Positions 17,233-26,673 of a stretch of DNA of 64,000 nt are shown one piece after another (within the stretch, counting starts at the first letter, position 1; every line of letters begins with the position of its first letter). The notes beneath the pieces are model-generated. The model did not search any database, was not told the DNA's origin, and was given only the letters and a program-made list of their open reading frames with translations. Both the position numbers and the translations under genes were made by a program. The DNA is from Promethearchaeia archaeon (lineage in GTDB: Archaea > Asgardarchaeota > Lokiarchaeia > Sigyniarchaeales > SOKP01): assembly GCA_029856045.1 (NCBI GenBank), contig JAHQWG010000048.1, positions 31,298 through 95,297 on the forward strand. The letters are read 5' to 3'.

Positions 17233-18447
17233 ATGGAAAAAAAGGTGGGATTACTATATTCAGAAGACTTCATAACATATAATTTCGGTAAAACACACCC
17301 TCTAAAACCAATAAGATTAGAATTAACTTATAAATTATTTAAGGAGCTTGGTCTTATGTCCCACCCTAAAATTGAGATTATTGCTCCAGAAATGGCAACC
17401 GAGCAAGATTTGATGATGCTGCATTCGGAAGAATATATAAAAGCTGTAAAAAAATTAAGTGAAGATCCAGCTAATCCAACCGTTAAAGGTTGGAAATACG
17501 GTTTAGGTCCGGGAGATAATCCAATTTTTAAAGGAATGTATGAAGCTTCCGCTTTAATCGCGGGTGCAAGTATTAAAGCTGCTGAAATGATCATGAATCA
17601 ATCTGAAAATTATGAGGTAATTTTCAATCCTGCTGGAGGCTTGCATCATGCACATAAAGATCAAGCGTCAGGATTTTGTATTTTTAATGACGTGGCTTTA
17701 GCTATCAAGAAAATGAAAATAATAAAACCCGATATAAGAATCACATATTTAGATATTGATGCACACCATGGGGATGGCGTACAATGGTTTTATTATAATG
17801 ATCCTAATGTTTTAACTATATCTTTTCATGAAAGTGGAAGGTATCTATTCCCCGGAACTGGCGATGTAAATGAAATTGGAGATGGAGATGGGAAATATTT
17901 CTCTATTAATTTTCCGTTATTACCTGGTTTTTACGATGATTTATATCTAAACCTTCTAAGAACCATTATTCCAGAAATCCTTAATATATATAAACCAGAT
18001 GTTTTAGTTACACAACTTGGTGTAGATGCTTATAATATGGACCCCCTTACTCAATTGGGTTTATCTCTTTCAGGTTACCGCGAAATTGCTAAAGAGATAC
18101 ACCAATATAGCAAAAAATATTGTAAAAATAAATGGCTCGCCGTTGGCGGAGGAGGCTATTTAGTAACGGTTGTTCCTCGGGCTTGGTCAATTTTTCTTGC
18201 AGAAATGCTTGACGTTAAGCTCAATAATGATCTTCCTACAGAATGGAAAAATGAATGCCAAAAAAATGCTGCAGATGAAATAGCTCCAACAACAATGTTC
18301 GATAAAAATGATAAGTTGGTATTAGAACTTTTTTCCCACACAGAATTGAAAAAAAGAATGATGGATTATTATAACATGTTAATGAAAGTTAGTCGTGAAA
18401 AATATATACCTAATTTAAAAAACGCCGTAGAAAAGTTGAATTTTTAA
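17233..18447 (+). CDS. Histone deacetylase-family deacylase (AcuC/class I-like)
   Basis: 404-residue zinc-dependent amide hydrolase. Family motifs: HPLKPIRL near the N-terminus; general base histidines H138/H139 in GGLHHAH; zinc ligands D176 and H178 in DIDAHHGDG and D265 in LGVDAYNMDP; and the glycine-rich GGGGY with the transition-state tyrosine. The order and spacing match AcuC and class I HDACs. In archaea substrates may be acetyl-lysine on chromatin proteins or small acetylated molecules; nothing here decides. It is preceded by a TATA box and stands alone on its strand. Confidence 0.9.
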   Translation: MEKKVGLLYSEDFITYNFGKTHPLKPIRLELTYKLFKELGLMSHPKIEIIAPEMATEQDLMMLHSEEYIKAVKKLSEDPANPTVKGWKYGLGPGDNPIFKGMYEASALIAGASIKAAEMIMNQSENYEVIFNPAGGLHHAHKDQASGFCIFNDVALAIKKMKIIKPDIRITYLDIDAHHGDGVQWFYYNDPNVLTISFHESGRYLFPGTGDVNEIGDGDGKYFSINFPLLPGFYDDLYLNLLRTIIPEILNIYKPDVLVTQLGVDAYNMDPLTQLGLSLSGYREIAKEIHQYSKKYCKNKWLAVGGGGYLVTVVPRAWSIFLAEMLDVKLNNDLPTEWKNECQKNAADEIAPTTMFDKNDKLVLELFSHTELKKRMMDYYNMLMKVSREKYIPNLKNAVEKLNF

Positions 18448-18967
18448 AACAAAAAAAAATAAAATCATCAATAATTACTAGAAAAAGAGTATATCTAAAA
18501 AAAAATAAAAAAAAAAATCAGTAAAATATTTACTTTAATTTATTTATCTTTAATAACACGTTAATTATAATAAAATTATTTGTTTCTAAAATTGGCGTCA
18601 AATTTAGATTTTTTTTACATTAATATGTACATTGTCGATTTTCCCGTTTTTCTCGGGAAAAGAAAAACTTTAAATAGTTTTCGAGTTCATATAGAACTTA
18701 AGAAGTTTAAAACTTTGATTTAAATATTCGGATACTGGAGAAATAAAAATGTATTCTTATACCTCAACCCTTAACCCTATTGTTAGAAACTACATCTCCC
18801 TCATTCTAGAATAGTTTTTAAATTATTTCTTCAAACCGAATATCTCCCTTTTCCTTATTACGCCGACATTTTTAATCATTTTACCAAATTTAAAAATCTA
18901 GTTTGAATTATCAAGAAATTGTAAAAATACTTCTTTTTTCTAGATTTTTATTTTATATCTCTCCTTT
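18448..18967. other. Intergenic region rich in inverted repeats
   Basis: 520 bases without a convincing gene. Beyond the strong hairpin at 18639-18661 there are AAAACT-6-AGTTTT at 18664-18682, AGTTC-5-GAACT around 18684-18700, and a long-range match ATATTCGG (about 18725) to CCGAATAT (about 18837). A TATA-like TTTAAATA lies at 18669-18676. A 21-codon ORF at 18749 follows GGAG but shows no conserved feature. Confidence 0.5.
18639..18661 (+). terminator. Perfect 8-bp hairpin, terminator or small-RNA element
   Basis: TTTTCCCG (18639-18646) pairs with CGGGAAAA (18654-18661) around a 7-base loop. It is one of the few GC-containing stems in a non-coding stretch. It lies about 190 bases after the deacylase stop and just before a TATA-like site, so its role is uncertain. 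Confidence 0.4.
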
Positions 18968-20083
18968 ATGATAAATATGAGAATTAAAAAACTTTTTTTG
19001 AATGAGAAAATTACTTCTAACCAAATAAAGGTCGATGCGTTTTATATTAAGAAACAAGAGAATTTATTATACTTACTGGGCTTAAAAATTGAATCCGATT
19101 CACTTTTACTAATACCAAATGTGGATTTTAAAAATTTTAGTATTCCAAAATTTTTTGTTACTGAATTGGATTATGAGCTGACTCATTTGAAGCTTAAGGA
19201 CTTGGGTATTTCAGATAAGTTAGAGTTGGTAAAGATACCTAAGGGAAATCCGGATTTTGTTAAAAAGGAATTAGGTAAATTAAAGCTAAGAAGATTAGGA
19301 TTTGAAGATGGATTCGTATCATATAATAATTATAAAGAATTAAAGGAAAAATTTAAAGATATTAAGTTTGAAGGAATATCGAGCATAATCCAAGAAGCAC
19401 GCATGAGCAAAGATGAAGATGAGATTATAAAAATAAAGGAAGCTGCCAGAATAGGAGATATTGGTCTTAAGGCTGCGATTGAAAATACTAAAGTTGGAAT
19501 TACTGAATTGGACCTTGCCGCGGAGGCTGAATATTATATGAGAAAAAATGGTTCAAGTAGGGTGGCATTTGAAACGATTGTTGCTTCAGGTGAAAGGTCT
19601 TGGTTTCCCCACGGTACTTCAACTTCACGAAAGATAAAAGATGGAGATATAATTACTATAGATATTGGAGCGGTATATGATGGATATTGCTCTGATATGA
19701 CGAGAACTTTTATTCATGGAAAAGTCTCGGATGAGAAAGCGGAAATTATTAACTTTGTTAATAAGGCACAACAAGCTGTTTTAGACGTTATTAAGGCAGG
19801 TGAGAAATGTTCAGAAATGGACCGCATTGCACGTGATTCGTTTAATGAAGATGGAGTTGCAGAGTATTTTATTCATGGATTGGGGCATGGGGTAGGGATT
19901 GATATTCACGAAGATCCCTATTTAAACACAACCTCAAAATTCGTTTTAAAAGAAAATATGGTTGTAACAGTCGAACCAGGAATTTATATACCTGGGAAAG
20001 GCGGTTCTCGCACAGAGGATTTAATAGTTGTTAAAGAAAACGGTTTCGAGTGTTTATCTAAATCAGAAGTTAAGCATTATTAG
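18968..20083 (+). CDS. M24 metallopeptidase, Xaa-Pro dipeptidase (prolidase)-like
   Basis: 371 residues: a small N-terminal creatinase-type domain (about 1-135) and a C-terminal pita-bread peptidase domain. The five metal ligands are visible: two Asp in DIGAVYDGYCSDMTRTF, His in HGLGHGVGIDIHEDP, Glu in VTVEPGIY and Glu in GSRTEDLIVV. The substrate-binding His motif HGTSTS is also present. It releases N-terminal residues before proline or cleaves Xaa-Pro dipeptides, in peptide recycling. The ATG at 18968 is used; another ATG four codons later is possible. Confidence 0.9.
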   Translation: MINMRIKKLFLNEKITSNQIKVDAFYIKKQENLLYLLGLKIESDSLLLIPNVDFKNFSIPKFFVTELDYELTHLKLKDLGISDKLELVKIPKGNPDFVKKELGKLKLRRLGFEDGFVSYNNYKELKEKFKDIKFEGISSIIQEARMSKDEDEIIKIKEAARIGDIGLKAAIENTKVGITELDLAAEAEYYMRKNGSSRVAFETIVASGERSWFPHGTSTSRKIKDGDIITIDIGAVYDGYCSDMTRTFIHGKVSDEKAEIINFVNKAQQAVLDVIKAGEKCSEMDRIARDSFNEDGVAEYFIHGLGHGVGIDIHEDPYLNTTSKFVLKENMVVTVEPGIYIPGKGGSRTEDLIVVKENGFECLSKSEVKHY

Positions 20084-20225
20084 TGAAAAAAAACTCGGGA
20101 TCTTTTGAATAAAACTAGATATTGATTTTTTTTTATATTTTGGACTTTTTAAAGTTTAAGTATTTATATTAGAAGAGTTATTAATGGGTTAGAGCCGATT
20201 AAGACAAAATAAATTCGAATAAAGA

Positions 20226-20237
20226 TATATATAAAAT
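20226..20237 (+). promoter_or_regulatory. TATA box that decides the GTPase start
   Basis: TATATATAAAAT lies about 26 bases (centre) before the ATG at 20258. That predicts a leaderless transcript beginning at that ATG and would leave the upstream in-frame TTG at 20240 untranscribed. Confidence 0.5.
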
Positions 20238-20257
20238 AATTGAAGATTTTTATAAAG

Positions 20258-21307
20258 ATGGAAAAAAACCCAATTAGAGGAATTATTTATTCGCAATTCC
20301 ATGAAATCGAAGGTCCAACAACACTGTTATGGGAACCTGATGGTTTATCTGAAGATATAAAAAGGTTGGTCAATAATAAATCAATTTCTCTACTAAGAGG
20401 TGAAAGTGGATTAATTCCCAAATCGTTAATTATCATTCCATTCCCATCCTTTAACCTAAAAAGTATTGTAAAATATTTACTTGTTAAAGATAGAAGTTAT
20501 CCGGGAGGATTTCGAGTTTCTGCGATCAATTTACTATTCAATGATATTGAGGATGTTATTTTTTACAAGTATCATAGAAATTTTGAATCAGTTTTTAAGA
20601 AAATTACTAAAAAAATCACTCAATTAGAAAAATCGAGAGCCGGTATAAAATTGATTGCAGGAGAACTAAAGATTTTTAAAATTGATTTATTAAATTTAAT
20701 AAAAGAACTGCGAGATGAAGAAATTTCCACTTTCCATGGAGAGGAATTTCCTGAAACTAAAGTGGATTTATCTAAATTTAGTGATTTTAGATTTAAGTTA
20801 ATTATTTGCGGCGATCCAGAGGTTGGAAAGACCTCAGCGGTCTTAAGATTCACGGATAAAGCGTTTAAGAGAACCTATCTTCCAACAATTGGGGTAAATG
20901 TAAGCGAGAAAGAAGTTCAATTAAAAGAATTTAACATAGAAATCGCTTTTACGATTTGGGATATAGCTGGGCAACAAAAATTCCAATCTATGAGAAAACA
21001 TTTCTATACTGGAGCTGAAGGCGTGTTTTTAATGTTTGATTTAACAAGTCACGAATCTTTTCAGAATATATCTAATTGGTATGAAGATATTAAATTAAAA
21101 TTAAAGGATGATTTTGTAGGTTTTTTATTAGGAAACAAAAGAGATTTAGTTACTGAGAGAAGAGTAGGTATAGAAGAGATACATAAACTCGCAAAAGATT
21201 TGAATATGGATTATATAGAGACATCTGCTTTAACGGGGATAAATATTGATAAGGCCTTTTATGATATGAGTAAGGCTATAGTCTCGCTTAATGAGTTAAA
21301 ATCTTAA
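20258..21307 (+). CDS. Ras/Rab-type small GTPase with N-terminal longin-like domain
   Basis: 349 residues in two parts. Residues 1-about 175 begin IRGIIYSQFHEIEGPTTLLW, which resembles the first strand and 'FxEFHPxxGP' turn of longin domains in the NPRL2/FLCN/DENN class. The C-terminal GTPase has every G motif: P-loop GDPEVGKTS (185-193), switch I T210 in YLPTIG, WDIAGQ (234-239, with catalytic Q239), NKRD (293-296) and ETSA (321-324). It lacks a C-terminal prenylation cysteine and any membrane segment. In eukaryotes longin/roadblock proteins regulate Rag and Rab GTPases; here a possible regulator is in cis. Asgards have many small GTPases, but this fusion order is notable. The longin assignment rests on pattern only. 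Confidence 0.85.
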   Translation: MEKNPIRGIIYSQFHEIEGPTTLLWEPDGLSEDIKRLVNNKSISLLRGESGLIPKSLIIIPFPSFNLKSIVKYLLVKDRSYPGGFRVSAINLLFNDIEDVIFYKYHRNFESVFKKITKKITQLEKSRAGIKLIAGELKIFKIDLLNLIKELRDEEISTFHGEEFPETKVDLSKFSDFRFKLIICGDPEVGKTSAVLRFTDKAFKRTYLPTIGVNVSEKEVQLKEFNIEIAFTIWDIAGQQKFQSMRKHFYTGAEGVFLMFDLTSHESFQNISNWYEDIKLKLKDDFVGFLLGNKRDLVTERRVGIEEIHKLAKDLNMDYIETSALTGINIDKAFYDMSKAIVSLNELKS

Positions 21308-21330
21308 AATTAGAAATAAAATGGAAAGGA

Positions 21331-22146
21331 TTATGACACATCAACTAATTTTGTTATTCTATTGATTGTTGTATCTAGAAAAGTACTATCTTCGATTTTT
21401 AATTCAATCGCATTTTGAGGACAAATTAGAACACATCTTCCACATCCTCTGCATTCATTACTAATAGTGGCATGTTTATTAATTAATTTGATTGCATCAA
21501 CAAAGCATATATTTTTAGTGCATGTTCCGCAACCTACGCATTTCTCAGTAACTTTAATGGAGACACCAGGCATCTTTGTAAATTTTTCTCCAATTTCTGA
21601 TTTGACATGAGGTAATATTCTATAAAGACAACAGCATGGACAACAATTACAGATACTTAAAAGCTTATTTCCCGGGTTAACATTTAGCCAAGACGAATCT
21701 AACTTATTTCTGCCTATTAAATGAACAAGACCGGCTTCTCGACAGCGTCTCACATGTTCTAATGCTTCCTCTTTTGTAACACGACGTCCTAGTTGTGGAT
21801 TGATGCCCATTACGGCTTCTCCAAGAAAGAGACAACCAAGATTAATAGGATAATCTTTACATTTCATGGAATCTCGACATATACAGAAATTCATGATCCA
21901 ATGATAATTGGCTTTCTCAATGAAATATTCGACTATTTTAGATGGTAATATTATTTCATCCTGAGGCTCCAAGCTTTCATTAATTTGTATTACTTTATCC
22001 TTGGGCAAAAAAATTATATTATCGCCCTCAAAGAGCATCTTCTCAATTAATTTTCCTATGATTGGAACCCTTGTCATCTTAGCAATAATAATTATATGAG
22101 GAAATGTCTTTTTTAGAATTTCTACAAACCATAATGGACGTGCCAT
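21331..22146 (-). CDS. Multi-cluster 4Fe-4S ferredoxin-domain protein
   Basis: 271 residues. The C-terminus is a two-cluster ferredoxin (CVGCGTCTKNIC and CRGCGRCVLICPQ). Upstream are extra cysteine groups: CICRDSMKC and CNCCPCCC, which may bind further clusters. No membrane segment is convincing, though the N-terminus is hydrophobic. Such proteins pass electrons between ferredoxin and partner oxidoreductases; the partner is not evident. Its start lies 29 bp after the stop of the TrmB-like regulator on the same strand, so the two may be co-transcribed. Confidence 0.8.
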   Translation of the reverse strand: MARPLWFVEILKKTFPHIIIIAKMTRVPIIGKLIEKMLFEGDNIIFLPKDKVIQINESLEPQDEIILPSKIVEYFIEKANYHWIMNFCICRDSMKCKDYPINLGCLFLGEAVMGINPQLGRRVTKEEALEHVRRCREAGLVHLIGRNKLDSSWLNVNPGNKLLSICNCCPCCCLYRILPHVKSEIGEKFTKMPGVSIKVTEKCVGCGTCTKNICFVDAIKLINKHATISNECRGCGRCVLICPQNAIELKIEDSTFLDTTINRITKLVDVS

Positions 22147-22175
22147 ATTATATCATTATTGTTGTGTAATAGAAA

Positions 22176-22979
22176 TTAGATATTTATTTTTTTAGCCGTA
22201 TTATATAAGTAGCTATAATAATATGTTGCAGCGGGTCCAAAGGCAAGGTGGTCTGTAACTATTCCAAAATATGAAATTTTTTCAAAGAATTGTTGAGAAA
22301 AGATTAAAAATGCGTTTTTTCCACCATCAATAACAATACCATTTCCAAATATTTGATCTCTTTCTCTAACTTCTGCAATTTCGGTGTATTTTGTTAAAAT
22401 TTCTTTATAACTATCATCTTTAACTGATTTTTCTTCAACTAATAGTTTGATTTCAATAACGCCTCTTGCACGAGCCTTCTTTATTGGTTCATAACAATCT
22501 ACTAAAAATTCCAGGTCTGGAGAAGCAAAAGATATCGATTTTTTTGCTAGTTTAAATAGACTTAAGACAGTATTTAAACAAGTTTCCTTACCTCTATGTA
22601 TATAAAGTGCTATTTTAATTGGACTTTTTTGGCTTTGATATATTGGATTTAACTCTCTTATAACAAGATTAGAATCTTCTTCATAATCTTTTAACATTTG
22701 CTGTTTGGCAATTAATAAGGCTTCATCGGGTGATTTTGCATGATATTTTGAGGGTCTAGATTCTTCTTCTTTTATAATAAAAGATTTTTCTTTTTCCAAA
22801 ATGCTTAAAATATTATAAATTCGGGAATATGGAACACCAGATACATCAGAAAGATTGCGTGCATCCATAGCTCCCTCTGAAACAAGTGCTAAATAGATAG
22901 AAATTTCATAATCCGTCAAACCAATTCTCTTTAGACTTTCTTTGACATTTTCTGGAATTCCACTTTCTTCTTGCTCCAT
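22176..22979 (-). CDS. TrmB-family transcriptional regulator
   Basis: 267 residues. N-terminal winged helix (ESLKRIGLTDYEISIYLALV...SGVPYSRIYNILSILEKEKSFI), the archaeal TrmB signature, then a coiled linker and a C-terminal effector domain with the phospholipase-D-like fold used for sugars (TRMB regulatory domain). Family members sense sugars and repress or activate uptake and metabolic genes. It is divergent from a sugar isomerase gene across a 230-bp promoter region, so that isomerase is the likely target. It may be in one transcript with the ferredoxin downstream. Confidence 0.85.
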   Translation of the reverse strand: MEQEESGIPENVKESLKRIGLTDYEISIYLALVSEGAMDARNLSDVSGVPYSRIYNILSILEKEKSFIIKEEESRPSKYHAKSPDEALLIAKQQMLKDYEEDSNLVIRELNPIYQSQKSPIKIALYIHRGKETCLNTVLSLFKLAKKSISFASPDLEFLVDCYEPIKKARARGVIEIKLLVEEKSVKDDSYKEILTKYTEIAEVRERDQIFGNGIVIDGGKNAFLIFSQQFFEKISYFGIVTDHLAFGPAATYYYSYLYNTAKKINI

Positions 22980-23209
22980 TTTTTTATAACCTTTTCATTA
23001 AAGGTAATCCTAATTTTTTCTTAAGATTAATTCAAAAATAAATTAATTAAATATTAATAGTTTTTCTGTACTATTAAAAGTTCATCACTTTATTATTTAA
23101 GAGTAATTTTAATAACTTAAAATTATTGAGGGAGAGATCGATAAAAGGATTAGATATAAAAGGGGCACAAAATAAATTTCTTTTAGAGAAATTAAAGATG
23201 TTATAAGTT

Positions 23210-24394
23210 ATGGTTGATGAGTTAGATATTTTAACAAAAAAATTAGAGGAAAGAAATATTAAAATTGAAATGGTTCTTCAAAAACTAGACATTTTCAAGA
23301 TTGCAACGCCATCTTGGGGTTATTCAGAAGGTGGAACTAGATTTCATATATTTCGGGATAAATTTGCAGCAAGAGATTTAATGGAGAGGCTAGATGATGC
23401 AGCGCAGGTGAACAAATTTACAGGGATTGCGCCAGATGTTGCTATTCATATACCATGGGATAAAGTTGATGCATTCAATGAGATTGCCGATTATACTCAG
23501 AATTTAGGTCTAAAAATAACAGCAATAAACCCAAACTTATTTCAAGAAGAAGAATATAAATTTGGAAGCATAACCAATTCTAAACCAGAGATTAGAGAGA
23601 AGGCGATTGGCCATATCATGGAATGTATTGATATTGGTCGAATTTTAAGGATTCCTTATCTAAGTCTTTGGTTCGCCGATGGGACAAATTTTCCCGGTCA
23701 GGGAGATTTTATAAAACGAAAAAAGTGGATGTTACAATCACTTCGAGAGGTTTATTCAGCAATGCCTGATTTTATGAATATGTTATTAGAATATAAGTTT
23801 TTTGAGCCTGCCTATTATCACACGGATTTACCAGATTGGGGACAATCCTATATATTTTGTAAGAATCTGGGAGAAAGAGCAAAGGTTTTAGTGGATTTGG
23901 GGCACCATCCTCAAGGGACAAATATTGAATTCATTATTGCAAATCTGATAGATGAAGATATATTAGGAGGATTTCATTTAAATTGTAGAAAATATGGCGA
24001 TGACGATTTAACAACAGGTTCATTGAATATATATGAATTATTTCTAATTTTTCATGAATTAATTAAAGGGAATGCTGATGATTACAGAAAGACCGCATTT
24101 ATGTTGGATCAAAGTCATAATATTAAACCAAAGATCGAAGCAATGATTCAATCAGTAATTTCTACACAAGAAATATATACTAAAGCTCTTACAATTGATA
24201 ATGAACGTTTAGAAGAAGCCCAGGAAAATCAAGATATTATCAGAGCAGAATCATGTTTAAAAGAAGCATTTTTTACAGATGTCAGTTCAATATTACTAAA
24301 ATACAGAGAGGATAAAGATATACCAAGAAATCCTCTTAAGATGTTTATAGATTCTGGATATAAAGCTCAAATATCAAAAAAAAGAAATATCTAA
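23210..24394 (+). CDS. Sugar isomerase, L-rhamnose isomerase (RhaI)/xylose isomerase-like TIM barrel
   Basis: 394-residue TIM barrel that interconverts an aldose and ketose using two metals. The N-terminus PSWGYSEGGTRFHIF and AIHIPWDKVD match the RhaI-type L-rhamnose isomerase group; metal ligands are suggested by LLEYKFFEPAYYHTD (Glu), VLVDLGHHPQGTN (Asp, His) and GGFHLNCRKYGDDDL (His, Asp). Broad specificity is common in this group, so rhamnose is the family's namesake rather than proof. A divergent TrmB regulator is adjacent. Start ATG at 23210. Confidence 0.8.
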   Translation: MVDELDILTKKLEERNIKIEMVLQKLDIFKIATPSWGYSEGGTRFHIFRDKFAARDLMERLDDAAQVNKFTGIAPDVAIHIPWDKVDAFNEIADYTQNLGLKITAINPNLFQEEEYKFGSITNSKPEIREKAIGHIMECIDIGRILRIPYLSLWFADGTNFPGQGDFIKRKKWMLQSLREVYSAMPDFMNMLLEYKFFEPAYYHTDLPDWGQSYIFCKNLGERAKVLVDLGHHPQGTNIEFIIANLIDEDILGGFHLNCRKYGDDDLTTGSLNIYELFLIFHELIKGNADDYRKTAFMLDQSHNIKPKIEAMIQSVISTQEIYTKALTIDNERLEEAQENQDIIRAESCLKEAFFTDVSSILLKYREDKDIPRNPLKMFIDSGYKAQISKKRNI

Positions 24395-24590
24395 AAAAAG
24401 AGAACAATATTTATTACTGAATTAATAAAAAAATATATTTTAACTATTTAATTCCACAATTTTTTCTTATTTGATATATCTTATTTTTAAAAATTAATTT
24501 TTTTATTTATGAAATTGAAAATTTTTATATAGAAAGTAAATTTCATTTTCCATAGTATAAGTAAGTTTATCAAAAAATAACATAATAAAA

Positions 24591-25040
24591 ATGGAAGTTG
24601 TTAAAAAAATGGACCCTATTGATATAAGAATTTTAGAAGAATTAAAAGATAATTCTAGAAAGTCTTTTAATGATATTGCTGAAAGTGTTGGCAGAACTGA
24701 GGCAACTGTTCGAAGAAGAGTTAATCATTTGAAAGAGGGTGGAGTAATAAAAAGGTTTACAATTGTATATGAAGCAGATAGTAAACCCAAAATAAAGGCA
24801 ACTGTAAAAATTGAGCCAGATTTTAAGAGGATAAAAGAAATTTGTGCAGCACTTTCGAAAATTGAAGAGGTTACTGATATCTGGCGCCTAAGTGGAGATT
24901 GTGGTATCTTTTTAAAAGTTGAAATTGATTCTATAGAGAAATTTAATCCATTAATCGAAACAAAAATCTCACAAATTGATGGAATATCTATTAAAGAAAC
25001 ATGTTTTATCACACAGGAGATAAAGAGTAAATTTCTTTAG
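24591..25040 (+). CDS. Lrp/AsnC-family transcriptional regulator
   Basis: 149 residues: helix-turn-helix (DIRILEELKDNSRKSFNDIAESVGRTEATVRRRVNHL) followed by a RAM-type ligand domain (IEEVTDIWRLSGDCGIFLKVE). It binds DNA as a dimer or octamer and often senses amino acids. An ATG at 24609 (MDPIDIRIL) is an equally good start, six codons in; a TATA-like TTTTTATATAG lies near 24523-24533. The neighbour downstream makes a branched 2-oxoacid intermediate, so amino-acid-responsive control of it is plausible. Confidence 0.88.
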   Translation: MEVVKKMDPIDIRILEELKDNSRKSFNDIAESVGRTEATVRRRVNHLKEGGVIKRFTIVYEADSKPKIKATVKIEPDFKRIKEICAALSKIEEVTDIWRLSGDCGIFLKVEIDSIEKFNPLIETKISQIDGISIKETCFITQEIKSKFL

Positions 25041-25203
25041 TTTCTTCTGCCGCTTTCATTTGCCCTTCACTAGCTAAGGGTTTTTAATACCCAACTCAAT
25101 TTTTATATCTTCTTCTTTTATTTTAATTACAGCTTGTTTTATAAAAGATAAAAATAATAAAATATTTTCTAGTTTAACAGTTTGAAATCATCTATAAATT
25201 AAA

Positions 25204-26535
25204 ATGAGCTATAAATTCACAAAAGAGGAATTATCAAAATTACTTTTTGATTATAATTCCCTTAAAGATGTGCTCCCTATATATAAACCTTCAAAAGTAT
25301 ATATTTGGGATGAAACTTTACGTGATGGCGAGCAATCTCCTGCAGTCTTCCTTACATTGGATGAAAAAATCCATCTTTCAAAACTTCTTGATGAAGCTGG
25401 AGTAAAATTGATAGCAGTAGGTTTTCCTGCTGTCTCTAAATCGGAAAAAGATATTGTTAGGGCATTAATGAGAGAGAAACATAACAATGCATCTATATTA
25501 GCTATTGCAAGACCAAAAAAAGAAGATATTGATGCTTGTATCGATAGTGATGCAAAAGAGATTGTAATTTTTATGCCAATTTCCGATTTTTTTATGAAAC
25601 TACTAAAATTGGATGAAGAGCAAGAATTGTCAATAATCGAAGAAGCGATTATTTATGCTAAAGATCATGGTTTAAAGGTAAATTGGGTATCTGAAGATTG
25701 TACAAGAGCAAAATTGGCCCATATCTTTAATGTGTTCAACACAGCGATAGACACTGGTGCGGATCGTATTGTAATAGGTGATACTGTTGGCGTATTAACT
25801 CCATATTCAACAAGATTCCTCGTCAACCAGATTATGGAAAATGTAATAAGAAAAAATAAAAACACGGCAGATATTGGAATACATTGCCATGATGATTTCG
25901 GATTAGCCACAAGTAATACCATTGTAGGAGTATTTGAGGGTTGTGTTTATCCTCATACATGCATTAATGGTTATGGCGAAAGGGCTGGAAATGCAGCTCT
26001 CGAAGAGGTTGTTTTAATATTGGAAAGGAATGGAATTGATACTGGTATAAAAATGGACAAATTAATGGAGTTAAGTGAAATAACAGAGAAATATTTTAGC
26101 CAACCCCTCGCCTTAAATAAAGCAATAGTTGGACGTTATGCCTTTTCTCATGAAAGTGGACTTCACATCGCAGGAATTCTTGCACATCCTTTAAGTTATG
26201 AACCAATAAATCCAAAAATAATTGGTAGACGACGAAAATTTTATCTTGGAAAGGGGAGTGGTTCTCATTCAATTATTAACGCAATTAAAGAGAAGATTAA
26301 AGTACTTGATTTAGATATTCCTGATGAGATTATTAAAAAGATTGTAGCTGCAGTAAAAGCAGCCCATGAAGAATCGAGTAAGGGAGATATACAAAAAAGT
26401 TTTCAAATAATAAAGAAAGAGTTAGATAAGATATCCAAGGGAGTTTCTGATAAAGATTTTTTTGATATTGTTAATAAATATGCCCAACCATATGTACCTG
26501 ATGAATTTAAGCCAAAAAAAAAAATAAACGAATAG
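25204..26535 (+). CDS. 2-isopropylmalate/homocitrate synthase-family enzyme (DRE-TIM)
   Basis: 443 residues. The catalytic loop DETLRDGEQSP, metal ligands HCHDDFG, the second family motif GYGERAGNAALEEV and the late SHESGLHIAG are all intact; the C-terminal part is short, without the full LeuA allosteric domain. The enzyme condenses acetyl-CoA with a 2-oxoacid. Members with this architecture can be isopropylmalate, homocitrate or citramalate synthases. The DAP-route genes dapA and dapB at the right end make a lysine-route homocitrate synthase less needed. The Lrp-type gene just upstream may regulate it. Confidence 0.88.
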   Translation: MSYKFTKEELSKLLFDYNSLKDVLPIYKPSKVYIWDETLRDGEQSPAVFLTLDEKIHLSKLLDEAGVKLIAVGFPAVSKSEKDIVRALMREKHNNASILAIARPKKEDIDACIDSDAKEIVIFMPISDFFMKLLKLDEEQELSIIEEAIIYAKDHGLKVNWVSEDCTRAKLAHIFNVFNTAIDTGADRIVIGDTVGVLTPYSTRFLVNQIMENVIRKNKNTADIGIHCHDDFGLATSNTIVGVFEGCVYPHTCINGYGERAGNAALEEVVLILERNGIDTGIKMDKLMELSEITEKYFSQPLALNKAIVGRYAFSHESGLHIAGILAHPLSYEPINPKIIGRRRKFYLGKGSGSHSIINAIKEKIKVLDLDIPDEIIKKIVAAVKAAHEESSKGDIQKSFQIIKKELDKISKGVSDKDFFDIVNKYAQPYVPDEFKPKKKINE

Positions 26536-26673
26536 AATGATATTATTATCAGTTTTCTCGTTAGAAGATGATTTTAATAAACAGTTGTAATAAAAATTTT
26601 AATAAATAGTTAGAAATTTATTTGAAATTTTTTATTAAATATTTAGTATTCATTATTTTTATGAGAGATTTCA

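Noticed and set aside
18749..18814. 21-codon ORF after GGAG
   Set aside because: Too short, no recognisable motif; kept only as part of a possible structured RNA.
25204..26535. Naming it homocitrate synthase for lysine
   Set aside because: Motifs do not separate it from isopropylmalate or citramalate synthase, and DAP-pathway genes are present.
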